Positions 7,208 through 15,831 of a stretch of 36,771 nucleotides of DNA are shown piece by piece. Source of the stretch: Gallionella sp. UBA4737 (GTDB taxonomy: Bacteria > Pseudomonadota > Gammaproteobacteria > Burkholderiales > Gallionellaceae); assembly GCA_002403995.1 (NCBI GenBank), contig DHIV01000036.1, positions 1 to 36,771 of the forward strand, read 5' to 3'. How positions within the stretch are numbered: position 1 is the first letter of the stretch; the number at the start of each line of letters is the position of its first letter. Below the pieces are notes generated by a model. It saw nothing but the letters and a program-made list of their open reading frames with translations. It searched no databases and was not told where the DNA came from. Position numbers and translations under genes: made by a program.

Positions 7208-10200
7208 TCAGTTGCACATCGGCAATCCCTGCGTGTTGCCGCCATCGGCTGCCGGTGTATTCGAGGCGAGCACATCTTCTATCTTCTTGCGTTTCTGGTT
7301 GCTGATATCAACTATCTCATTGATCACAGTGGGCACCAGGATGGTGAAGTTGGCCGCCACATAGTTCAACGTATAGTTGACAAGGCCGGCCGCAAACAAA
7401 TTTAAAGAGCCTTGATTGATCTGGTAGATACCCACCGTCTCACCCGTCGTCCGGCTTAATGATCCTGTCAGCGTAGTGGCAGCCGTGTCTGTGAATTGCA
7501 GTCCTGAAACCGAATAAGTCAGCAGCGGGTCAGCCGTGTTCAGTATCTTGCTGGTGGCATTCGCGGCAATGGTGAGCGTCGCAGGCGTGATGGTCAGCGT
7601 ACCAGTGGGAATAAAGGTGATGCCATAACCCATCTGGTTAGCCAGCGTGCCTAGCGTACCGATAGTGATAGGGTAAGGAGTAGGGTTAACGTCTTCTGGA
7701 CCAGTGTGCGAGAGGCTGCCGGTCAGTACGTTAGCAGACGTATCACCTGCTGCTGTTACAAACCCGGTAGCGCTGTATGTCAAGGCAGAGGCATCAAGAG
7801 TTCCGTAAGTCTTGGTGGCAGCGTTAGCCGTAATAGTCAGCATCGGCGCAATCGGGTAAAAGAAGCCGATCCCGGTGGAAGGGATGACTGTGGTGGGAGC
7901 ACAGCCGAGTGCGTAAGTGCAGTTGTATCGATGGAAGTTGCTGCCCATCCCTTTCAACGCATCCAAAGCCGGATCGGTAGAGTAAACACTTGCCAAGCCC
8001 GTGGTAGTGATCGGTGTGGTGCTGCCGGAGTTGTTGATGAAGTTTCCGCCGGTGGCGACCACAGTAACCGCACCAGCACCGCCGTGTATGATCCCGATCG
8101 CAACATCGCCTGCATAATTGATGAGACTGACCTGGCTTGCCGTCAGCGTCGCCTTGCTGGTATCCAGCACGCCAGTTCCAGGCAGAATCGCGCCCGGATC
8201 GTTTGCCGTGATGTCGAGCGCGCCGTTGATATTGATCGTATCGTTCAGAACGACGCTGTGCCCCGCCTGCAAGGTCAGGCTGCCCTTACCCGTTGCATTG
8301 ATCGCGGCACCGGCCGATTGAGTAATATCGTTATTGGCCTGCAACACCACGTTCGTGCCGGCGTTCAAGGTGCTGTCTATCAAAGCGGCGCCTATCGTGG
8401 AATCCGTACCTGGGTTGTCTGTAAACAGCAGAGTTCCATTTACCAGAGTCGCCGAACCGCCGAACAGGTACACGCCGCCATAGCCATTGTTTGCTGCGGC
8501 ATTAGCTATCAATACCCTGTCCGGTTGGCCGATCAGCTCAAACGCGCCGCTACCCAAGTGTTCACTTGCCGCTGTTCCTACCAAGCTGTTTGAGGCAGAA
8601 ACCGTCCCTACTGTTCCCGCAGCACCATTTCCCAAGGTGGCGGCACCCGCACCACTGAGCAAGCCGTTAGTCCAGGAAGGGCTGATCACCGCATAGTTGC
8701 CATTGGAAAGGCTGATCACGTATCCACTGCTTGAGCAGTCGCAAGAACTCCCTACCAAGTCTCCCAAAGTGCTACCCACCAGACTATTCGTGGCCGAGAT
8801 CGCACCACCGGACGTGCCGTCTGCCAATTTTCCGTTCGTGCCATTCATCCACGTGACTGCGCCCTTGCCGTCGCCATATCCACCGGCACTTCCCCAGCTA
8901 TAGTTGGTAATTACAAAATTGCCGTTGCCCGCAAGTTCTATGATGTTGTTGCCAATGCCGCCACCGCTACCAACATTGTCGAACACTGTGCTGCCGATTA
9001 AACTATTCGCCGCAGTAACCGCGCCCACCGTCCCACTCAAACCATTGCCCCAGGTCACTGCACCGAATCCGCCATTCCACCCATAGCTGCTCACAACGTA
9101 ATTGCCGTTGCTGAGCGCAACGACGCTATTCCCAATATTGTCACCCACTGTGCTGCCGACCAGACTGTTTGCCGTAGAAACCGCGCCTATCGTGCCGACT
9201 GAACCATCACCCCATGTCACTGCACCGAATCCACCATTCCACGCAGAGCTTTGCACCACATAGTTGCTGTTGCCAACGAGTTGCGTGATGCCATACATGC
9301 CGACCCAATCGCTAGCCGCCGTGCCAACCAGGCTATTGGACATCGACACGAATCCACCGGGAGCTGCGCTGCCGGCGATGTTGCCATTCGTGCCATTGAC
9401 CCATGTGACCGCCCCGGCTTGCGTCGCCAAACCGTTGTTCCAATAATAACTATTCACCACGTAATTGCCGTTACTAAGCAGGGTGACGCCACCGATGCCA
9501 ACATCGTCGCTGCTCGTCGTGCCCACCAGGCTATTCGCGGTGGAGACAACTCCGCCGGGAGATATACTGCCGGCGATGTTGCCATTTGTGCCATTAACCC
9601 AGGTGACCGCCCCGGCTGAAGTCGCCGCGCCATTGCTCCAATACGGGCTATTCACAACATAGTTTCCGTTGCCGAGCACGGTGACGCCGTAGTAACCCAC
9701 TTGATCGTTCGCCGTGCTACCGACGAGACTGTTGGCAGAAGATATCGCCCCCACCGTTCCTGTCGTGCCATTGCCCCAGGTCACTGCGCCTACGTGAAGA
9801 ACCCCACCAAAGTCAGTCCAAGCAGAGCTGGTCACCACGTAATTACTGCCGGGTAGCAACGTCACCGGGGAATTACCCACCCTGTCACCGGTGGTGGACG
9901 TTCCTCCGGTACTTCCAATCAGGCTGTTGCTTGCCGAAACCAGTCCAACCGTACCAATCTTCCCATCGCCGAATGTCACCGCACCGGCATTGTTATTCCA
10001 TGATGGGCTGCGCACCAAGTAGTTGCCGTTGGGGAGTATGTCTATGCTGGCTCCATATCCCATCCAGCCAATCTGGTCGGTGGACAAACTTCCCACCAGG
10101 CTGTTCGTTGCCGATACAGTCCCTGCCACGCCGCTGGTGCCATTGCCAAACACCACTGCCCCTGCTCCTGTCCCTGTCACGCTGTTATAGTTATAGTTGA

Positions 10201-13045
10201 AGTCAGTCAACAGGTAATTGCCGTTAGTCAGCCGAATAACATTGCTACCAGCCTGATCACCCGCTGCAGCACCCACCAAGCTGTTCGCTGAAGAAATCGC
10301 ACCGCCGAATGCGGTTCCTCCTATCAATGCGCCGGTCTTGCCATTCATCCAGGTCGCCGCGCCAAAACCAGTGCCAGCGCCGCCGCTACTGCCCCAAGAT
10401 GGAGTGTTGACTACAAAATTGCCGTTGCCCAACAATTCTGTGACGCTCCACTGGCCAACATAGTCAGTAGGCCCGCTACCCACCAAACTATTGGCAGACG
10501 AAACCACGGCGCCGTATGAACCGCCGTTAACGGTATTACCGTTACTGCCACTCACCCACGTCACTGCTCCCGGGCCACCGAATAACCCTCCACTACCCCA
10601 CGTCATGCTGCTCACCACATAGTTACCGTTGCTAAGCGGGGTGATGCCGTTATATCCGATCCGATCACTGGTGGCGCCTCCCACCAGGCTGATGGACGCC
10701 GAGACTGCTTTGCCCAGACTGCCATCGGCCAGCTTGCCGGTCGAGCCATTCATCCAGGTCACCGCGCCGGCATCAACAGTCGTAGCGTTATCCCACAGCG
10801 GCATGCTCACCGCAGCGTTGCCATTGCTCAGCCCGGTAACTACCACCCATGCTCCATCGCCAGTCGTGCTACCCACCAGGCTGTTCGATGCAGCAACTGC
10901 ACCACCCGCGCTGACTCCATCTGACAACAGCCCATTCGAGCCATTCATCCAGGTCACCGCACCCAAGCCTGCGCTAGCCACCCCCGCACTGCCCCATTGA
11001 TCGCTGCGCACTGCCACGTTCCAGAAAGTCGAGTTATCAGTCAGCACCGTGATGCCGCCGGAGCCGACTGTATCGCCCACTGCGCCTCCCACCAGGCTAT
11101 TGCTCGCCAAAACCGATCCGCCTGTTGCGCCATCCGACAGTTTGCCGGTCAGGCCATTCATCCACGTCACCGCACCCAATGCGTTGGCTGCGACGCCGCC
11201 GCTGCCCCAGTTCAAACTGCTCACAATGATATTGTCGTTGGCCAGATGAGTGATGCTGCTACCCACCTGGTCGCCCGCCGCCGAGCCTGTCAGTGCAGAG
11301 ACTAACGAACCTGCCGGAGTGTAGAGATAGGCCGCCCCCGAGTTCAATCCTGCCAAACTATCGTTAGGCGAGGTGATCAGGATATTGCCGTTGTAAAGCT
11401 CCAGATTTTGTGCACCACCAAAACCCTCCCCCGCACCCGGGGTAGGATCAAAAATTTCCTGGTAGGGCAAGCCAGCACCGGCCACGATGGTGATGTTGTT
11501 CGGGTCGAGCAGCAAGGTGCCGTTCAAACCGTTGGCTGCGGAAAGATCGGTCAAGCCGCCGTAGCCGAACGAGGTCAGGCCGGAGACTTCTGCATTGCCG
11601 CCATTGCCTGATAGCGCACCGCCCTTCGCGCTGATATTGCCGGTGAAACGCATGGACTGATCAGACCACAGCACCACTTCACCGCCGTTGCCGGTTTGCA
11701 GCGCATCGGCCTTGAGTGTAGTCGCGCTGTTGACCAGCACATTGGTGGAGTTGGTTAGTGCGGTACCTTGTGCGGCAAAACCTGTTGCACCATGCATCAA
11801 TCCGCCGACATGTATCGTGCCCCCGCCATTCGTGCCGCTGGCATCGAGTTGCGCAGCGGCGAGTTTGATCTCATTTCCCGCCATCGTGATGTTGCCGCCG
11901 GTCACGCCGGTCGCGCTGTATGAGCCTGAGGTGTAGTTGGACACATCGGCGGAAACCAGGATGTCGCCGCCCTGACCCTGGCTGCTGTTGGCTGTGTATT
12001 GCGCGGATGAAGTGGAGAGCGCGCGGTTGGCAGCCTGCACGCTGATCTGCCCGCCGGCTGTGGCGCCGCCGGCATCGATCGCGGCGCTGGAAAGGATGCT
12101 GTCGCCACTGATGCTGACCGAGCCGCCCGCACCTGCCGAACCCTGTGCCGCGATGCTGCCGGTTTGTATCACGACACCTGGCGCATTCGGATCAAGCGAG
12201 CGGGCTGCAGAAATATCCACGCTGCCGCCGCTCGTGCCATTGGCTGTGATGGTTCCGCCTGCTTCGGCACGCGAGCTGGCTTTGAACACGATCTTGCCGC
12301 CCTGCATCGTCGCGCTGTCCGCGCTGACCATGCCGCTGTTGCTTACCACTGTGCCGAACAGGCCGAGGCTGCCGGACGAGGCGATGAGTTGCCCGACGTT
12401 GGTGGCATCGCCAGCCGGCGCGGTGATATTGACCCTGAGATTGGGATCGCTGGTGCTGACCAGGTCCACACTGTATCCGGCAGCCAATAATATTTCGCCA
12501 TTGGGCGCAGTGATGACGCCGGTGTTCTCGACGTTGGGCGCGATCAGGTAGATCTGCCCGCCTTGTTGCGCGCTGATGTTACCCGCGTTGCTGATATTGG
12601 CTGCGCCCGGCACTTGGGTGTAGTGGTGGTTCCCGGCAAGGAAATCGGCATCGCTGAGACTGAGCGTGGACGCGACCAATCCGGCCACGTCCACAACTGC
12701 GCCTGCCCCGAACAAGATTCCGTTGGGATTGATCAGGAACACGCGTCCGTTGGATTGCAGCGTGCCCAGAATGCTCGAAGGATCGCTGCCGACCACGCGA
12801 TTAAGAACCGTGGATGCAGCGGATTGCTGCGCGAAGCTGGTGACCTCGTTCGTGTTTATCGAGAAGCCTTGCCAGTTGATGATGGTGCCGGGAGTATTGG
12901 TGACGGTAAGGGTATTGCCGGTGGCGGAGAAGCTGGCCTGGCCGCTGATCACGGATGGGTCCAGCGGGTTCGCCGACACTGGCGCTGATGACATCGCGAG
13001 CAGCACACACGCGCAGATCGTTTTCAGACTTTGACGGTATCCCAT
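7208..13045 (-). CDS. TpsA-type filamentous hemagglutinin-like exoprotein with FG-GAP-like repeats
   Basis: A 1945-residue secreted or surface protein of a two-partner secretion system. The start has an AGGGGG ribosome site about seven bases upstream. Domains: signal peptide (to about VSA-N, residue 25); TPS/hemagglutination domain (about 26-270) with the hallmark VFLINPNGILFGAGAVVDVA; a Gly/Ser/Ala-rich beta-helix-like stretch to about 580; about 14 repeats of roughly 65 residues (about 587-1495); a second beta-helix-like stretch; then two MBG-like domains (about 1734-1900; KTYGTLDASALTYSATGF and a divergent second copy). A charged tail (QKRKKIEDVL) ends in MCN. A large surface-associated beta-solenoid protein fits best, perhaps an adhesin or matrix protein. 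No RHS, CDI toxin or protease domain was recognised, so a contact-dependent toxin is unlikely. Confidence 0.92.
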   Translation of the reverse strand: MGYRQSLKTICACVLLAMSSAPVSANPLDPSVISGQASFSATGNTLTVTNTPGTIINWQGFSINTNEVTSFAQQSAASTVLNRVVGSDPSSILGTLQSNGRVFLINPNGILFGAGAVVDVAGLVASTLSLSDADFLAGNHHYTQVPGAANISNAGNISAQQGGQIYLIAPNVENTGVITAPNGEILLAAGYSVDLVSTSDPNLRVNITAPAGDATNVGQLIASSGSLGLFGTVVSNSGMVSADSATMQGGKIVFKASSRAEAGGTITANGTSGGSVDISAARSLDPNAPGVVIQTGSIAAQGSAGAGGSVSISGDSILSSAAIDAGGATAGGQISVQAANRALSTSSAQYTANSSQGQGGDILVSADVSNYTSGSYSATGVTGGNITMAGNEIKLAAAQLDASGTNGGGTIHVGGLMHGATGFAAQGTALTNSTNVLVNSATTLKADALQTGNGGEVVLWSDQSMRFTGNISAKGGALSGNGGNAEVSGLTSFGYGGLTDLSAANGLNGTLLLDPNNITIVAGAGLPYQEIFDPTPGAGEGFGGAQNLELYNGNILITSPNDSLAGLNSGAAYLYTPAGSLVSALTGSAAGDQVGSSITHLANDNIIVSSLNWGSGGVAANALGAVTWMNGLTGKLSDGATGGSVLASNSLVGGAVGDTVGSGGITVLTDNSTFWNVAVRSDQWGSAGVASAGLGAVTWMNGSNGLLSDGVSAGGAVAASNSLVGSTTGDGAWVVVTGLSNGNAAVSMPLWDNATTVDAGAVTWMNGSTGKLADGSLGKAVSASISLVGGATSDRIGYNGITPLSNGNYVVSSMTWGSGGLFGGPGAVTWVSGSNGNTVNGGSYGAVVSSANSLVGSGPTDYVGQWSVTELLGNGNFVVNTPSWGSSGGAGTGFGAATWMNGKTGALIGGTAFGGAISSANSLVGAAAGDQAGSNVIRLTNGNYLLTDFNYNYNSVTGTGAGAVVFGNGTSGVAGTVSATNSLVGSLSTDQIGWMGYGASIDILPNGNYLVRSPSWNNNAGAVTFGDGKIGTVGLVSASNSLIGSTGGTSTTGDRVGNSPVTLLPGSNYVVTSSAWTDFGGVLHVGAVTWGNGTTGTVGAISSANSLVGSTANDQVGYYGVTVLGNGNYVVNSPYWSNGAATSAGAVTWVNGTNGNIAGSISPGGVVSTANSLVGTTSSDDVGIGGVTLLSNGNYVVNSYYWNNGLATQAGAVTWVNGTNGNIAGSAAPGGFVSMSNSLVGTAASDWVGMYGITQLVGNSNYVVQSSAWNGGFGAVTWGDGSVGTIGAVSTANSLVGSTVGDNIGNSVVALSNGNYVVSSYGWNGGFGAVTWGNGLSGTVGAVTAANSLIGSTVFDNVGSGGGIGNNIIELAGNGNFVITNYSWGSAGGYGDGKGAVTWMNGTNGKLADGTSGGAISATNSLVGSTLGDLVGSSCDCSSSGYVISLSNGNYAVISPSWTNGLLSGAGAATLGNGAAGTVGTVSASNSLVGTAASEHLGSGAFELIGQPDRVLIANAAANNGYGGVYLFGGSATLVNGTLLFTDNPGTDSTIGAALIDSTLNAGTNVVLQANNDITQSAGAAINATGKGSLTLQAGHSVVLNDTININGALDITANDPGAILPGTGVLDTSKATLTASQVSLINYAGDVAIGIIHGGAGAVTVVATGGNFINNSGSTTPITTTGLASVYSTDPALDALKGMGSNFHRYNCTYALGCAPTTVIPSTGIGFFYPIAPMLTITANAATKTYGTLDASALTYSATGFVTAAGDTSANVLTGSLSHTGPEDVNPTPYPITIGTLGTLANQMGYGITFIPTGTLTITPATLTIAANATSKILNTADPLLTYSVSGLQFTDTAATTLTGSLSRTTGETVGIYQINQGSLNLFAAGLVNYTLNYVAANFTILVPTVINEIVDISNQKRKKIEDVLASNTPAADGGNTQGLPMCN
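8560..11285 (-). repeat. About 14 tandem protein-coding repeats of ~195 bp within TpsA
   Basis: Each unit encodes a pattern like SLVGSTxxDxVGxxGVTxLxNGNYVVxSxxWxxG, then GAVTWxNGTxG and a short spacer. Unit length varies by loop insertions, such as a Cys-containing loop SSCDCSSSGY in the last full unit. Degenerate half-units flank the array on both sides. The pattern recalls FG-GAP beta-propeller blades (GDxVG, a hydrophobic strand, then GAVTW in place of GAVYLF); a Pfam repeat family of unknown function with this look probably exists, but I cannot confirm the accession. Confidence 0.85.
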
Positions 13046-13124
13046 GATCGACCCCCTGCCGGCGATGCTATTTAAGAGTTACTTATTGAGCTTTACATAA
13101 TTCATGACGATTGAGAGATTCACC

Positions 13125-13225
13125 GTAGGGCGGGCTTAACCAGCGGCTTATGTCACCGTTTTTTGGTGACTTAGCCGAATGGCTATGCAAAGCTTGCCCG
13201 CCACGTCGGGCGGAGCCCGACCTAC
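13125..13225 (+). repeat. REPIN-like intergenic palindrome upstream of tpsA
   Basis: The outer arms GTAGGGCGGGC (13125-13135) and GCCCGACCTAC (13215-13225) pair at 10 of 11 positions. The inner hairpin GTCACC (13152-13157) and GGTGAC (13165-13170) extends outward with CGGCT/AGCCG. Its flanking boxes recur inside the helicase gene near 35105-35153. It lies 80 bases upstream of the tpsA start codon, in the 341-base gap between the methyltransferase and tpsA, and may separate a distal promoter from the gene. Confidence 0.65.
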
Positions 13226-13386
13226 AAAATGCCAAGACGCTGTCTTCAATTATGTAATCATCAATAATATTCTTGATTAGGTAATATTTTAATTTTGGAT
13301 AATATCTTAAATGACAGTTTAAATATGCTCTTTTTTATTGAAAAGAGCAACATGACCGGCAGCAAGCGATTACCTACCTATTTCAC
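13226..13386. other. AT-rich gene-free stretch with a hairpin
   Basis: The remainder of the 13046-13386 gap is strikingly AT-rich (13240-13325). It contains a hairpin GCTCTTTT (13327-13334) with AAAAGAGC (13341-13348). The hairpin lies downstream of the methyltransferase stop on the minus strand and could weakly end that operon, but it lacks a clear T-tract. The AT-rich part could host the tpsA promoter; no single -35/-10 pair stood out. Confidence 0.4.
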
Positions 13387-13989
13387 TCAAGCATACTTAT
13401 TCGCCACCAGATCGATCAATGCCGACATGCCGCTGTGCGCGGTCCCTTCTCCGATATGATCGTCATGCTCGCGCAGATGCGATATCTCCATGTCGCCAAA
13501 CGCGTTGCGCAACAGCGCTTCGGTGTACATGTTCTCGGCCACAGGCGGGCCGCCGGTCTTGTATTCGAGCTGGCGCGGCGTGTAGCCTTGCAGCAATAAT
13601 AATCCGCCCGGTTTCAGGCAGCGCTTGATGCCCGCGAACATCTGCTCGCGCAGTGCGGGCGGCGCAAACTGGATGAAGATCGCCGCGACCACATCGAAAC
13701 GGTTCTCGCCCCATTGCCAGTGCGCGAGATCGGCCTGCTCGAAATCGATTGCCACGCCGCGCTGCCGCGCCAGCTTTTTTGCCTTCTCCAGCGCCACCGC
13801 GGAAGCTTCCACCGACAGCACATGCAATCCCTGCTGCGCCAGCCACACGCCGTTGCGCCCCTCGCCGTCGGCCACCGCGAGACAGCTCATGCCCGGCTTG
13901 AGCAGATGCCTTTGCGATACCAGAAAATCATTCGGCTCGGTGCCAAACAGATAACCGTCTTGCGCGTAGCGCTCGTCCCACATGCTCAT
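13387..13989 (-). CDS. Class I SAM-dependent methyltransferase (TehB/UbiE-like fold)
   Basis: 200 residues. The SAM-binding motif I is CLAVADGEGRNGVWLAQQG (about residues 36-54), then motif II around LSVEASAVALEKAK (acidic residue for the ribose), DFEQADLAHW, and a post-motif KPGGLLLLQGYTPRQLEYKTGGP. This pattern resembles small tellurite-resistance/TehB-like and thiopurine-type methyltransferases; the substrate is unknown. GGAG lies seven bases before ATG 13989. It follows the MCE operon by 72 bases on the same strand and is probably its last gene, although no functional link to lipid transport is evident. Confidence 0.86.
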   Translation of the reverse strand: MSMWDERYAQDGYLFGTEPNDFLVSQRHLLKPGMSCLAVADGEGRNGVWLAQQGLHVLSVEASAVALEKAKKLARQRGVAIDFEQADLAHWQWGENRFDVVAAIFIQFAPPALREQMFAGIKRCLKPGGLLLLQGYTPRQLEYKTGGPPVAENMYTEALLRNAFGDMEISHLREHDDHIGEGTAHSGMSALIDLVANKYA

Positions 13990-14061
13990 CCCATATCTCC
14001 ATCATTGCTTTTGCAACAGCATCTCGATACCTGCACGACATCATTCATATGCTCCATGATT

Positions 14062-14871
14062 TTATTCATGAGACGGCGGATCACTTTGGCGATATGCCTC
14101 GTTCACCAGAACGGCGCGTCGTGAATATTCGGCAGCCTCCTGGTCATGCCCCAGCTGCGCCGAGACGCGCGCCATCCCGCTCAGATCCTCACCGATACGC
14201 GCGCCCAGTGCCAGCGCTTTATCCATCTCCAGCGCGGCCTGGAAATGCTGCAACGCGCTCGTGGGCCGCGCCAGCTTCTCCTCGGCCGCAGCGGTGACAC
14301 GCAGGGCATTGGCCTGCTCCTCCTTGCCTGCATCGCTTTCCTTGCTCACCGCCAGTGCCAACGCCAGCGCACCTTCCTCATCACCGTTCAGCAACAGCAA
14401 ACGCGCGCGCAATGCGTCGATACCGAAGTTCAGCGCGCATTTCTTCCCGCACAATTTTTCAGCCGATTGCAAGGCCGGCTCCGCCTCGCTCAAGCGCGCC
14501 AGATCGGTCAGGATCACGGCCTTGCGAAAGGCCGCCGTGAGTTGCGAATCCGGCGGATAGATGCGTTCCTTTTCCAGCAGTATCTTGTCCAGCCATGCCA
14601 GCGCGGCTTCATCATCGTGCAGTTGATGCGTCACCGTGGCCAGATTGATCAGCGTCGTGGCGGCACCCGCCGTATCGTCCAGCGATTGTTGCAGCGCCAG
14701 CACTTGGGCAAAATCTTGTTGCGCGCGCAGCAGTTCGCCGTCTCTTAAAGCATTTCGTGCATCCTTGTCCGCTGCCCTGGCTTGCTCGATCGCCAGCGGC
14801 TGACGCAGCACAGGCGCGCTGCCGCAAGCGGCCAACAGTCCCGGCAACAGCAGCAATAGAAACTTATACAT
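14062..14871 (-). CDS. TPR-containing lipoprotein at the end of the MCE operon
   Basis: 269 residues. A lipoprotein signal (MYKFLLLLLPGLLAAC, lipid-modified Cys16) is followed by an all-helical chain with at least three to four TPR-like helix pairs (for example GAATTLINLATVTHQLHDDE and PTSALQHFQAALEMDKALAL). It contains a CGKKC pair. Most likely a periplasmic protein anchored to a membrane that helps the MCE transporter. MCE operons often encode an auxiliary lipoprotein (PqiC/MlaA-like or DUF330), but this one is a TPR protein and not a recognised member of those families. Starts 14 bases after the MlaD-like gene stop; no strong ribosome site, so coupled translation is plausible. Confidence 0.77.
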   Translation of the reverse strand: MYKFLLLLLPGLLAACGSAPVLRQPLAIEQARAADKDARNALRDGELLRAQQDFAQVLALQQSLDDTAGAATTLINLATVTHQLHDDEAALAWLDKILLEKERIYPPDSQLTAAFRKAVILTDLARLSEAEPALQSAEKLCGKKCALNFGIDALRARLLLLNGDEEGALALALAVSKESDAGKEEQANALRVTAAAEEKLARPTSALQHFQAALEMDKALALGARIGEDLSGMARVSAQLGHDQEAAEYSRRAVLVNEAYRQSDPPSHE

Positions 14872-14885
14872 GGCGACAGAACAAA

Positions 14886-15824
14886 TCAGTCATGGCTATC
14901 CATCTTTATTGGCCCGGTATCCGCAGCCGGTGCGTCGCTTTTCAGCGGCCAGTGTGTGCTCAAGGAATCGACTGCTTCCTGGGTGTCGCCTATCAATTTC
15001 CGTGTCTTGCCCATTACCACCGGCAGCTGCGGCGCGGCGCGCTGTACCGCAGCATTGATCGTCTCGCCGGCCTGGCGCAGACTCTCCATCGTGGCATCGG
15101 CCTTCTTCAACATGACAGGCAAGTCGTAGTCGAGTTTTCCCGACAGCGTTTCGGCATTCGCCGCCGATTTGCGCAAGGATTGCAGCAATGGCTCCACTTC
15201 ATGATTGAGGTCGGTATCGACCCTGCCCAGCACACGGTCCAGGCGCTCCCGCGTACCGCGCATCTCGGCGGAAAATTCGCGCAGGTTCTTCAATATCTGG
15301 CGCACATCGCCATCTGGGTCATGCAGGGTATGATGCAGATCGTCGAGGATGGGCATGATGCGGTTCTTCACATCGATCACCGCCTGCTCCAATCCGCTGG
15401 CACGCTCAAAACGCACCTTGCCGCCTGATGCCAATGCAGGCTTATCCTCCGTCCCCCGGCTGATCTCGAGCACCCCGTCGCCGATCACGCCTTCTTTTTT
15501 CAGGCTCATCACGGCATCCTGCCTGATCAGCCTGAGGTACTTCGATTCGATGTCGACCTTGACTTGCACGCGCCCCTGTTCGTCCAGTGCCAGCGTGTCC
15601 AGCTTGCCGATCTTGAATCCGCTGAATTTGACCGGCATGCCTACACTCAGATCCTGTCCGCTATCGGCGACAAAATAGATCGGTGACTTTGCCGAAAACT
15701 CGCCTTTTTTTATCCCGGTCCACACAAAAGCCAGCCCCATACCCAAAGCCGCGAGCAGTATGAATACGGCTGCCTTGCCGAACAGGTTCTTGAATCGCTC
15801 GTCTTTGTCATCCAGCAATGTCAC
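14886..15824 (-). CDS. MCE-family lipid transport protein, MlaD-like
   Basis: About 312 residues. An N-terminal cytoplasmic tail (DDKDERFKNLFGK) precedes one transmembrane helix (AAVFILLAALGMGLAFVW), then a single MCE domain (about residues 43-130) with SGQDLSVGMPVKFSGFKIGK and KKEGVIGDGVLEIS. A long helical region with coiled-coil character follows, as in MCE proteins that form hexameric rings and periplasmic tunnels for phospholipid. No ATG fits; GTG 15824 lies five bases after GAGG (15833-15830) while an upstream GTG at 15830 overlaps it, so 15824 is preferred. The ribosome site overlaps the stop of the ABC-subunit gene, implying coupled translation. In Mla systems this protein binds MlaE and MlaF. 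Confidence 0.88.
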   Translation of the reverse strand: MTLLDDKDERFKNLFGKAAVFILLAALGMGLAFVWTGIKKGEFSAKSPIYFVADSGQDLSVGMPVKFSGFKIGKLDTLALDEQGRVQVKVDIESKYLRLIRQDAVMSLKKEGVIGDGVLEISRGTEDKPALASGGKVRFERASGLEQAVIDVKNRIMPILDDLHHTLHDPDGDVRQILKNLREFSAEMRGTRERLDRVLGRVDTDLNHEVEPLLQSLRKSAANAETLSGKLDYDLPVMLKKADATMESLRQAGETINAAVQRAAPQLPVVMGKTRKLIGDTQEAVDSLSTHWPLKSDAPAADTGPIKMDSHD

Positions 15825-15831
15825 ATACACC

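Noticed and set aside
7706..8593. 295-codon open frame on the plus strand
   Set aside because: Antisense to tpsA; its sequence is explained by the repeat and MBG coding on the other strand and it has no start signal or recognisable domain.
8560..11285. Regular ~195-bp repeats considered as a CRISPR array or satellite
   Set aside because: The periodicity is protein-coding: variation is concentrated at synonymous or loop positions, units are far longer than CRISPR repeats, and no cas genes are present.
7208..13045. TPS locus considered as a contact-dependent inhibition (CDI) system
   Set aside because: No toxin domain, no VENN-like pretoxin motif and no immunity gene follows; the C-terminus is MBG-like domains plus a short tail.
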